NCBI RefSeq assembly: GCF_009870125.1
Contig: NC_046680.1
Coordinates: 22,959,501 to 23,023,500 of the forward strand
Length of the DNA stretch: 64,000 bases
Direction of reading: 5' to 3'
DNA from: Drosophila pseudoobscura
Taxonomy: Eukaryota > Arthropoda > Insecta > Diptera > Drosophilidae
In this document: positions 1 through 10,976 of the stretch, piece by piece
Position numbering within the stretch: position 1 is the first letter of the stretch
Layout of the letters: every line of letters starts with the position of its first letter
The notes under the pieces: model-generated
Told to the model about the DNA's origin: nothing
Database searches by the model: none
The model's input: the letters and a program-made list of their open reading frames with translations, nothing else
Program-made: the position numbers and the translations under genes

Positions 1-298
1 ATGCCTTAATTTAATTCTAACCACAATTCGATTTGATTTGGGGATATTGAACAAAACAGTCATAAAAAGACCGTATCGAATGACTATATCATGTAGCTAC
101 CATATGAAAGATCGTTCTGTATTGGTTTCTTGTATTAGAGTGCGTACTAGAATTCACAGTAGGTATTCATAAGATCACAGCTGCATATTGAATGCTTTCC
201 GAATCATTGCTTCACTCGTCACATGACTCCTGAATCGGCAATCCAAGATATTCAGATGCAACACCGACGTAAAAAAAACGACGATACTCTGTTCGTTC
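1..298. other. intergenic sequence upstream of Tab2
   Basis: AT-rich sequence with no open frame of note. The only structure seen is an initiator-like TCAGTC at 297-302, which would place a transcription start near 299. No TATA box is obvious at the right spacing. Confidence 0.4.
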
Positions 299-998
299 AG
301 TCCCGTTAGTTAGTATCGAGTGGCAGCGATCTGTGAGGGTATCCAATTGGGTATGCTTTGGTTCCCCGTTTTCTGTTTTTCGTCTTCTCTCGTGATTTTT
401 TGCTTACGCTAGACGCTCTCCCAAACATTTTCACACACAGATACACAGATAGAAGAGACGATGTACCAGTGCACGAGTATCTATGTGTTTTCTGCTCATT
501 TTCCTCGCAGCATTTTCGGTCGTTTTATTCTCGAAAATTTGCGAAATTTGGTTTTTCAGTTTATCGCTGGCATTTAAGGCGTTCGAAACGCGCACAAAAT
601 TTGATCGAAAGAAAGATATATTGTTGTGTGAAAAACTGCGTGAGATTTTCTCGATTAAAGTCAAAGAAAAAACATAGGAAATGGAAATACAATTTATCAA
701 GAGTGTTTAAATTTGTGTGTGTGTGAAAAAGCGATCGAGAAAAACGATTAGAAGAAAATAATTTGAAATATGTTAAAGTTTAAGTTCAAACTTTGAAAAA
801 TTAGCAACAAAAAAGTGCATTAAAACAAGACAAATCACACAAATTAATATAAAATACCTATACCTAAAAGAATAATTTGCCTTACTTTTAAAGAAAATCC
901 AAAACCATATTTCACAAGCTTGTGAATAAATATATGAGCAAATTGGCAGATTATCGATCGCGTTGGGAATCCTATTTATCAGTTTTCATCGACAAAAT
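299..998 (+). other. Tab2: probable 5' untranslated exon of Tab2
   Basis: The stretch begins at an initiator-like TCAGTC and ends at a strong donor (AAAAT|GTAAGT, 998/999). It would splice to the acceptor CTGCAG at 1518, 22 nt before the Tab2 start codon. Short ORFs inside it lack protein-like composition. The start is an inference from the initiator; the donor is seen directly. The intron 999-1518 contains a palindromic TATGTACATA-rich stretch near 1095-1140 and nothing else recognised. Confidence 0.5.
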
Positions 999-1540
999 GT
1001 AAGTTGAAGTGGATACAGATACATTTACGAGTACTCCTCGTATTATAGATATGCTTTCATCTATACCTGAACCCGAAGAGGCGCCCAATACCATATACAT
1101 ATGTACATACATATGTATGTATGTATATTCATACATATATCTGGTAGATGGTTTCTGTGTACTATATAGGGAAACGGATTATTTATCACTGCCATCCTTG
1201 ACAATGGCCGACAGTCGGCAGTCGAGAGAGAGCAACAGAGATATAGGCAATATGGCACATCGATCGTTGTGTCATAAATATTTTTAAACATACCCAAGAG
1301 ATCTCCCTCTCTCGCCCCCTCCCTCTCTTTTTCTTGGCTGTTTCTGTTTTTTAAAAACAATACATTTTAAAGCCTCTTAGTTAATGTTCTAAATCGGGCC
1401 GTGGATTCACCCGCACCGCATGCAACACTCGCACCCGAGTGCGGGGGCAGATACTAATTAAATAAGTGGCATTACCTGACTGATTCCCCCTTCTCTCTTT
1501 CCTTCCGAAGGTCTGCAGCTGTGACAAATGATGGCCTAAA

Positions 1541-4500
1541 ATGGCGGCTACACCACCAATGCCGCCCGGATCAAACAGTTACCAATTGAATGGCACCAGC
1601 ATCACCAGCAGTAGCCTTCCAGCAGAAGGAAATACCAGAGGAAGGAGCAGCAGCAACAATATAACGGAGGCAATCCATCAGCACTTTCTGAGGAAAAAGG
1701 ACGCCGCTCCATCGACAAGTCAGAGGAGTCGCTGCGGCAGCTATGAGCAGCTGGAGCTGCTGGAGCATTCACAGCCAGCAGCAGCAGAGGCAGCAGCAGA
1801 AGCAGAGCCAGAGGCAGGCCGCAAGCAGAGCACGTCCTGCCACTGCACGAACATTAGTATCATGCACCTGTTCCACGAGATGAAGCAGGAGTTCCCCACG
1901 ATACCCGATGCCATTGTGACGCAGTGCGTCAGCGAGAATTGCCATCAGCGCGAGAACTGTATACAGATGTTGAAGAAGGAACTGGCTTTGCATCCGATAC
2001 CTGTCCAGAGCTACCCGGCCAAGGTGTTGCAACAGCAGCAACAGCAACAACAGCAACAACAGAGGCAGGCCAAGCCTCCCACCCCACTAAAGCCGTCGAG
2101 AGTGGCACCCGCACAGCCCCCAGAACTGAGTCAGAGTCCGAGCCAGAATGGGAATGGGAATGGCAATGGCGATGCCAGCCCCTGCCCCACTCACAGTCCG
2201 AGTCCCCAGCCCCGGCAGCGACCAACCACGCTCAATCTGCAGCGCCAACTGAACGCCCAGCTGCAGCAGAAGATCCAACAGCGACAGCTGCGGCAGCAGC
2301 GCGACCTGCAGCCACCGCAGCTGACGCCCACGTCGCTGAACAAGCCGCTGCGTCGGGCGCCACCCCTGCCGCCGCCACCGGGCCCGCCGCTGGCCCCAAA
2401 GCCGAGCTTCTCCAACGATTCCTCCTGCCTCACCAGCCCCATGAGCTCCAGCGAATCGGAATTCTCACTCAACGCCGTCTCCTTATCATCGCCGACGTCA
2501 GCAACAAGAGCAGCAGTAGCGGCAGCAACGGCAGCGACAGCAACAACGTCTCAACAGGCCTCTCCGGTCCGACACCGTTCAGTCATCAATCTGCAGCCGG
2601 AACTGCCGTATGCACGCGATTTCCTCAGCAACAGCAGTGCCCTCTCGCCAGCGTTGACGCCACCGACGCTGCCCGGCTCCCCAGGCTCTGCCGTCTCGCC
2701 CGGTCGCAAGAGCTTCACCTCGCTCAATCTCACGCTGCGCCAGCCGACCGGCGGCGCCCAGTCCGCGATCGACATCACCGCCGGCCCGGCGCCTAGTGGC
2801 CAGGGCAGCGGCATCACCTACTCGAGCGTTAGTTTCGACGCCCGCCGGGGGACGCACAAGAATTTCCAGCTGACGGTCACCGACGAGGGTAGTGTCTTTA
2901 GCGCGGGCTGCATCCGTCCCCAGGCACCGTACGCTGCCGCCGCGTGTGAGCCGCAGCAGCCAGCAGTTCCTCCGCCACGCCAGCCCCCGTCGGCAGTGGC
3001 GGCGGCGTCGCTTCTCTCCATCGATGGACTTTCACCGTCGGACTGTGACATGCCGGAAGTATTCCCCTATCCCACGCAGGCTCAGAACCACGTTGTCGCC
3101 TCCAACTACAACACGAACCATGCCGCGGAAACTAGCAGCGGCAATGACAACAGCGGCAACAGCAGCCCCGTCAGCATGCCCCTCTATGCGGGGGTCCTGG
3201 AGGAGTGCGATCCTGAAGGTGGGTTTCACGATCAACCCCAGGAAAACCCTAGAGAAAGCACTAGTTCAGTCGAAGGCTATCTCTGGGCATTGCATTGTAA
3301 TTTCCATCATTACATTAATCCGTGTGGCACATGTCCGATGTCAAGTGCTTTTCCACTTTATTCCTACACATGTACCGACATGGGTTCCAATGTGCCTTAC
3401 GGCCTTATCGAGCCACCCAGACGACGTCGTAGTTTCTGTCGGTGTTTTTCGATGTGTTCGGTTATCGGTGGAGGTCCGCCGCAGTATTGTTTACAATTGA
3501 TAAGGAAATTGGAATTACGCCCCAAAATAAAATTAACGCGAGCTCGCTCTCTGCCAAAAAGAGCACAGAGCATTTATTCGTAGGAAACTCTCAGCAAACG
3601 TCTTACCAAAAGCTAACAGATTGCCAGCTTATGTACAAGGGTAGGGATCTAGCGAAGACGATACGCAGACGAGCAGAGCAGCCAAAGAGAACTAAAACTC
3701 CGCGTGTGATAAGGTATTAAGGTATTGACGTCACGGAATAAAATAGAATAGAATTGAACACTGAAGACAGTAGACAGTAGATGGTAGGCAGCAGACCGTA
3801 GTTGGTATTCGGTTATCAGGTGAGAGAATATAATCAATTTCGCAGCAGTTTAATTGAGCCTTGAATCAGCCTTTCTGTCCTTCCCTTCCCCTATCACAGT
3901 GTTCAATTTTCTGTGCAACTTTGTTGCATTTAATTTACCTTTTTTGCTGAATATACGATACACACACAAAAACCGATGCGATCCCCCTACTATATATTCC
4001 ACCACACATACACATATGATGTATGATGTATGTATATATGTGTACGCTTGTAGGACACCCACGCGCTCGGAGATTGAAATGTCTTTTGTCTGGCTTCTGC
4101 TTTGGCCGGCTGTGTTTTCCCCACTCTCTCTCGGGCTTTCTTTCTTCGACGTTCAAGTTCACGGCGAAACAGAGAAGAGTAGGTGGGGAAAATAGAGTAT
4201 TCGCCTCTGGGAACGGGGCATTAAGCATACGCAGCGTGGGCCCAACCGAGCAGACGGCTGGCATTTCCACTTTGACATTTAATCACGCGACAATCCACGT
4301 CCGACGACCATTAGAAGCACTTTAAATGACGTCGCCTTTTAGCCGGAATTCAATTTGGAATTCGGGGACACTTTTCGCCCATTAATGAATTAATTTTTCA
4401 ATTAAAATGATACCCATAACCTCGTCCAACACATGAGATAGAGAGATGAGACGAGATCCCTTGGCCCGCTGCCCTGTAGGCTATTTCCGTTGGAGATCTA

Positions 4501-6775
4501 TCAGAAGCGCGTCTAAAAATAATCAAAACAGTCGAAAAGTCGCACAAATCAAAATACGAAATGCATCAGAAGATCATTCTATTTATACATAAACACTAAA
4601 AGAGAACAAGATAGGGTATATTGGATCCGGGTAGATGTAGGTAACAGCCAGATGTAAGTGTTTCCGAATAAGCGTATATTTATTCATGATCATCAACAAT
4701 AGCCGAAACGATATAGTCATTTCTGTCTGTCAGATCAGGCATGTTTGCTGCATAGTGTTCACTTCTCACAGACTTAAAGAACTACAGCAACTAGATCCTG
4801 TGGCCCGGCTACTGTAATATCTGAAGTGTATTTTTGCCCCTCCCTAATGGCGGAATGAAGAAAACCATTTGCGGTGATGACTCCTCTGCTTCGCAGTCGC
4901 TCTCTCTCTCTCTCTCTCTGCTCCTTATCCTTTTGCAGAGAGACAGACGAAGAGATTTCAATTGACGAAATAGCTAAGATCCTTTATAATATTAAGCTTA
5001 AGGACAAAGTCTTCTCCTATCTTTCTACTCACGAGGTAATGTACTCGTGGGATATCCAGGACTACCAAAATTTCGTGGTCACTACTTATGTCAGGGGCTT
5101 CTACTATGCATTCTGAAGTATTAGAAGACAGCACGAGGCCACGAAACATTTTGAGGAGACTCGATTTGAACGATGCTATCAATCAATGACAAGCCCCACC
5201 CACTCTACTCACTCTGCAATTTATACTTGCGTTCGAAATAATATTTAAATACAGCTTTGTGGATATGTGTGAATTATTTCCATTTTATTAAAGAATGATA
5301 TTATGATTATTTACATATACGCTAATAAATTTAAACATTTTCCAAAACATATTTTATTGGAAAAACAATGCATATTCATCGCATACCTTTCGTTAATTCC
5401 GTTATATTGAGCAAAATAATATAATTTTTTTGTTACCGATTTTCTTTCGTAGACATAAATTATTATTAGATTGATTTTCGGTTGTGCTGTGGCTCTTCCC
5501 ATGCTCTGCTTGCGCATTTTCACTAAATTTATCTTTCGCTTTAAATATAAATTCTGTTTATGAACCGAACCGAACCTTCTCCTTCCCAGCGGCAGGCAGG
5601 GCAGGCAGAGGCACGAGAGTATTTTTAGCTGCAAAACAGAGTAATAAAATGTGAGGTATTGGCCAGTAAAAATAACTTTCGGCCAACATTCGGCATTGCG
5701 AAATCGCAAACACAATTTTTGTTGCCAGGCAACAGCAAAACTTTCAATTCCCATTCCATAATTGATCGATTAACCATTTTTTAAACACTCTTTTTCTATT
5801 TTTTTCATTCTTGCTTTCAGCTCGAGCAGCGACCATTGAGCGGCAGAAGCAGCGGCGCGATAAGCTGGCCAATGTTTTGCGGGACAACAAGAAGCGACTG
5901 CTGGTCCTGGAGCAGGAGATCAACATACTGACCGAGCCTGTACCGGTGGGCGAATCTGAAAGACTGGATAGAGATATCAAGAAACTGACTGAGGACTGCC
6001 AGCGGCTGCTCAATTTGATCAACGGTGTGCCCCGAGCGTGGTTCTCTAGACAAAGCTAATACTAATCAATATTTATTTTGTAGAACCGCAAGCGAGTGGG
6101 TCTGGTCCTGCGCCAAATTCCATGAATCGTCAGCTCTCGGCGCCAGCCAACAATAACCAGCAGCAGCCACAGCCATTCCCACGTCAACGACAGGCTGGTC
6201 GCTCCCAGGCGCCGCCCAGCTCATTGCGTCTGCACTCTGTGCCGGCCCAGACAACGGCCCAGCCGGGCCCTGATTTTGTGCAGCACCACAGCAGTGCTCC
6301 GACGTCGGCGTGCCTGACTCCCCAGCAGCAGCAGCAACTCCAGCTGCAACAGGAGCCGCCGCCTACGTATGCCCAGTACTACCAGTTCCAGCAATATCTG
6401 CAGCAGCAGCGACAGCAGCAGCTCCAACAATTTCAACTGCAACAGCAGCAGCAGGCGCAGCAGCAACAACAGCAGATGCCAGTTCAGCGTCCAGTAAACG
6501 ACGAGGAAGAATACCTATCAGACTCGGACGTGGACGAGGATGAGGAGCCACTTGACATGTGGGCCTGCAATATGTGTACATTCCGTAATCATCCGCAATT
6601 GAATATTTGCGAGGCCTGTGAGAACGTTAGGATCCAGCCGGGTATGATACGCATTATACCTAGCGGAAGTGGCTCTGGAGCTGCTGATGGAGCTGCTGGC
6701 ACCTCCACTGGGAGCCTCGAGCAGCAGCAGCAGCAACCGCAGCAGCCCCAGCAGCCATATGCCTTGCATACATAA
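1541..6775 (+). CDS. Tab2: TAK1-associated binding protein 2 (TAB2)
   Basis: This is the adaptor that links Lys63-linked ubiquitin chains to the kinase TAK1 in the IMD and Eiger/JNK pathways (family knowledge). Three coding exons are read as 1541-3218, 5821-6024 and 6084-6775, phases 1 and 1, giving about 857 residues. A CUE domain lies at residues ~106-147 (starts MHLFHEMKQEFP, contains the C-x-H-R-E-N-C stretch). A long low-complexity middle follows, with polyQ and proline/serine-rich segments. A coiled coil for TAK1 binding fills exon 2 (RQKQRRDKLANVLRDNKKR). A C-terminal NZF zinc finger (~785-812) reads W-x-C-x2-C...C-x2-C with the T-F pair used for ubiquitin binding. The last intron is only 59 nt. 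The start was chosen because it follows the acceptor and sits in AAAATGG; a tiny uORF precedes it. Polyadenylation probably occurs after AATAAA at 7112. Confidence 0.93.
3219..5820 (+). other. Tab2: second coding-region intron of Tab2, 2.6 kb, with read-through tail
   Basis: The donor is GAAG|GTGGGT at 3219 and the acceptor is TTGCTTTCAG at 5820. The upstream frame continues through the donor for 121 more codons to a stop at 3581-3583, offering an alternative C-terminus. The rest is AT-rich, with a CT run near 4900-4920. Two overlapping opposite-strand open frames at 4939-5182 could be a transposon remnant or an unused exon. A 147-codon open frame on - spans 5311-5754 and has no recognised domain. 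Confidence 0.7.
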
Positions 6776-7135
6776 CCCATCCAGAATCGGAATGCAAAGT
6801 TCTCCTAACATGCATGCGCTCGCTTTTGATTGCTTACCCAACAGCCTGCATGTGTCCCGCTGATAATGGTGGACTTTGAAACTGTGATAGCATTTAAATT
6901 AGTATCGTGTGGCCCTGGCCCTGGGACCGGCTCGATAAATTGGGGCTCTCAACCTGAAAGACATGTCCTAGCTAGCCCCTTCAATTTATGATTTATTTAT
7001 ATTGCAAGTGCCTCAGCAACAGCATTACGTTAACGATAGAATTAACAGCAACAGTTGCATAGCTCTAAGCAATGAAACGAAACAAAGTTTATTATTTTTA
7101 GCAACTTGATCAATAAAGAACGTTATTTAAATATT
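6776..7135 (+). other. Tab2: Tab2 3' untranslated region
   Basis: Non-coding sequence after the stop. The first canonical AATAAA is at 7112-7117, so cleavage is expected near 7130-7140. The downstream region to about 8.1 kb has no supported gene. Confidence 0.6.
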
Positions 7136-8772
7136 TAAACCCGCTTCGCCTTACATGTCGCTTCACATGTTGTTCACGCTCGTTGGTTGAGCGCAGAATA
7201 TATGTATGTATGTGTGTATATTTTATTTTGTGGCCCACTCTCTACTTTTAGCCCCAGTGCTGAGTCGTGAGGATATACATATAACGCTCTCGCCAGGCGA
7301 AAATCGTGAGTACAACTTGGTGGAGTAGAACCCACGAGATCCCAGAATTTTAAAGTAAACTGAATCCTCTCTTTCTCTCTCATGTGCAGGTATTATACAC
7401 TCCTGGATACTATCATGACAATTGGCCAAACGCTCACCATAATCACCCAGACAAATCCAGAGATATTTATTTGTAGTTCGTTAATCTACTCTACGTATAT
7501 TTTATTATCTAATTTGCTCTTTTGGTAACTTATTGGTAAACAAATTTGTATATAATACTTATGCTAAGAGAATATTTAGTCAAATGCTGCTGGCAGCAAT
7601 TATCTGTATTTCTAAACTAGCTAGGCCATTATCATACCTTGATTCTATAAGAAAAGACTTTTAGTAACGTGTCGCATCTAAAACTAGGAAACAATTTTCG
7701 AAATTGAATACATGTACATTTGGTAGGTAATTACCTGGAGAAAAATAACTCAGTTGGGGTTTTCTATAAGAAAACAAAAAACACAGAAACAGCCAACAAG
7801 CTAATAATATTTTGTAAGCTTATCAAATGCCGCATATTTAACGAAATTAAAATGCAAGTTGAAAAAACTTGTTTCGTGATTTGGAAATATTGGAAAAAGA
7901 GTTGATGCTTTTATTTATTTATTATTTTCAACAATTTCTTTGACTTGCTCACTCCAACTGGAAAACCATCGATTTTCTCCTCATGTTTTGAATGATTGCT
8001 TGATTTAAAAAATGGTATTTTGAACGATCGATCGTTTTGATTGTTCTATTTATTTTCAAAATAATTACATTTTTTATTAGTAAAATGATATTTTACCGCC
8101 GATATTTATGTTGCTTATCGATATGTATAGTCAAAAGTCGCGGGTATATCTGATCACTAACCATACAGTATATATACTGTACACAGTGATATATATAACG
8201 GAAACTGAGTCAACAGAAGAAAATATCCGCAACATTTGAATATTTTCCACAGTCTAAAATAATATCTTGGTATATTTTATCAATTCCATCAATCTATTAA
8301 AATAGCAAATAAAACAAATCTCTTAAGCGCTGTACTCTAGCCCATCAGTTGTCATCACTGATTTCTTGCCAGCTCTCTCCTGCAACGACAACATGAGTCT
8401 TAATTTTGAATTGGCTACAGAATGGGGGATGGACAACAGGCAAAAACAGGAGAAATATCCTGAATTGGTATATATAAAAATACTTTGTCACTCACTTTAC
8501 GTTAACATTTAAACGTAAACAAAACAAGGCACAATTTAATAAAGTAAATGAAAATATTTGCATCTCTATTAATTTTTGGTGGTGGTCCTGGGCCGTTTTT
8601 GCTGATGTCCATACCCTATTTTTCCTCCCATTATGTAGCAAATATGTAGTTACCGTGTAGTTGTAGAAGCCATGTAATTGTAAATGTAAACTGATACAAA
8701 TTAACATTGATTCAAATAAATCGAGTCTCGGACTAACTTTTTGTATAAAATTTGACAAAAATCGGTGAAAAT
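7136..8772. other. intergenic region between Tab2 and the RRM/F-box gene
   Basis: AT-rich and without a convincing gene. It contains a perfect DRE octamer, TATCGATA, at 8116-8123, a 16-bp perfect palindrome ACAGTATATATACTGT at 8165-8180, and a short ATG frame at 8393-8512. That short frame begins inside an ~80-bp stretch similar to sequence at 28286-28367 on the other strand. The DRE suggests a DREF-type housekeeping promoter for the gene starting at 8773. Confidence 0.5.
8116..8123 (+). promoter_or_regulatory. DRE (DREF binding site)
   Basis: This is a perfect TATCGATA, the consensus for the Drosophila DNA-replication-related element bound by DREF. It lies about 650 bp upstream of the RRM/F-box gene start codon, so its promoter role is inferred. 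Confidence 0.5.
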
Positions 8773-10976
8773 ATGGCCCATTTTGTCAACAATCCATGTA
8801 AGTCGTAGAAAGTATGCAGATATCCGATGCAAGTCCGCACAAACTCCGCACTCCTATTCGTTATTGCTAAATTCTTGCACACATTGCACGCACTTCGGTT
8901 TTGCCATTGTCATTGCAGCGGAACAGAACTATTACTTCAAGAATGGTATTGCCTACACAGAAGACCACATTCCAGTGCTGAAACTGTATTTATACAAGAT
9001 CCCACCGGATGTAAGTGTCCGCGTCCCCCTTTTGTCAAGCTTTACTCTGAAACAATACACTGTCCTGTCTCATCGCAGCTAAATCAATCTACGCTGCATT
9101 CGCACTTCTCAAACTATGGACGCGTTTTGCAAATGAAACTCTTTCGTGGTGGTGGTAGGCGTGATACTGGCAGATCAAATCGCTTTTCCCACCAGACTGG
9201 CTGTGTGTTTTATGACAATCCCAAGGATGCAGCAAAGTGAGTATGCCGGCCGCACTACTGTGTGTGTGCGTACATCCACTGATATTCTGCATTTTTAGAG
9301 CCTTGCACAGCCGGATACACCATGTAAACGGTCGGCGATTCAATGTGCAGGCCAGCGATAGCTGGCATCAGCCAGATGCCTACGGAACGGACGACCAGGA
9401 GGAAGCAAATCAACTGTGTTCTTTCATTTTGAATATCAACGATCTCTGCTTAGAGATGATTATGAAGAGTCTCCCAATGCACGACCAGACGGTCTTCGCT
9501 CGGACATGCCTTCGCTTCCGCGCTATCTATCAGCAGGCCACGGCCAGACTGCACAAATCAATTGATTTGTACGATTTTGAGAATATGACTGTCTGGGACC
9601 TCCGAGAATTTTTCAATTTGTCCGGTCCTTATGTTCAGCACATTACCGGCGTGATTCCGCCGATGCGCTTTCAGCGCTTGTGCGACTTTCTTTCGACCAA
9701 TTGTTCGAATTTAAAGTCCTTGAAGCTGCACAGCAGCCCGTTGACTTCGCGAAATATGCACAAGATCTTCGCCAAGATGACCAAGCTGGAGGAGCTGGAG
9801 CTGCCGCAGAATCAGCTGACTGATGAGTGCATCTTGGCCCTCAGGAACTGTCGGACTCTGCAGGTGCTCAATATTGCCGGCAACCCAATTACCGGTGTAA
9901 CACTACACGAGCTCTCCCCTTCCATCCAAACTCTCACTCTGTCCGGGTGCCCTCGTTTTCAAGGCCAATGTCTGTCCAAGATTTGCAAGGTGTTAACCAA
10001 CCTAAAAACCCTAAACGTGAAGAGAGTTGACACAATGAATTCTCACGTCTTTGAAACGATGATCAAGGAGAACTCGGGCGCTTCTTTGGAGGTGCTCTGT
10101 ATAAGCGCCTTCCCAAGGGAGACATACGAGTACGTGGCCCAGCTGCCAAGCCTCAAGAGCTTGAGCATCTATATCGGATTGCCAGGCCGCACTATACGCT
10201 CCGAACTCTTTCAGGAGCTGGCCGAGCATAAGGCCGAACAGCTGGAGTGCCTAGAGGTTTATGGGGGCTCCAGTTTGTCCGCCGAATTTCTTGTCCAAAT
10301 TTCCAAACTAAGAGGTCTGCGCAGTCTTGTCCTACCCCAAGTGTTTGCTATGACTAACAGTTCACTCTCAGTGTTTTCGAGCCTCAAAAAACTAGAGCAG
10401 ATCAACCTAAAGTGCAACAGACTGCATGACTCCTCGATTTTGTTTCTGTTCGAATCTTGCCCGAAGCTGCATAGCCTAGGCCTAGAGGATTGCGAAGGAA
10501 TAAGCGAGAAATTGGTACATGGAATCATAAAAAAACTGCGCTTGGACATTGCGAGGAAGGAGAATCAACGAAACTTGCCAGTACAGCTCTGTGTGTCGGG
10601 CACTCAAGTAAACAGTCTCATCGAGTATGTGAGTTCAGTTCTAGACGATATTGTGGATACTCGTTATTTTTGTGATAATCTTTTCGTGAAATAGCATCCT
10701 GATGTCGCCCCCAAGGATATCATCGAGTTGAAGCACTTTTGCTTTTGGAACTATGATGGCATGTATCCAAACTTTCCCAACCTTGTCTTCGACGACTTTG
10801 ACTTCGAGCCGGACGATCTAGAGGATGATTTGGACAGCGATGATGAGTCCGACTACTACGGCGATGACATGTTCGATTTCGGTTTCCTAAGTGCTGACGA
10901 CGACGAAGACTCTGATTTCGAGTTTGGCCACCATGGCCACCATCCCCCATGGCCATTCATGTCTTTAGGTATGTGA
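8773..10976 (+). CDS. RRM, F-box and leucine-rich-repeat protein with acidic tail
   Basis: Five exons are read from splice phases: 8773-8797, 8919-9010, 9079-9236, 9299-10628 and 10695-10976, giving about 628 residues. Start MAHFVNNP is followed by donor GTAAGT and by exon 2 in matching phase. Residues ~27-105 form an RNA-recognition motif: RNP2-like LYLYKI, RNP1-like TGCVFYDN, then AALK-type helix and VNGRRFNVQA strand. Residues ~120-170 resemble an F-box (LNINDLCLEMIMKSLP...FARTCLRFRAIYQ). About eight leucine-rich repeats of the RNI/FBXL kind follow (LRNCRTLQVLNIAGNPI is the clearest). The final exon is strongly acidic (D/E runs) and ends in His-rich GHHGHH. Family knowledge suggests a substrate receptor for an SCF ubiquitin ligase that also binds RNA; the substrate is unknown. 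A further splice at 10969 would change only the last residues. Confidence 0.8.

Noticed and set aside
358-726. 122-codon frame in the Tab2 leader
   Set aside because: Composition is random-like, it overlaps another frame, and a donor follows at 999. It fits a 5' untranslated exon.
1924-2796. 290-codon frame overlapping Tab2 exon 1
   Set aside because: A frame-shifted shadow of CAG- and GC-rich Tab2 coding sequence, made of Ala/Thr/Pro runs.
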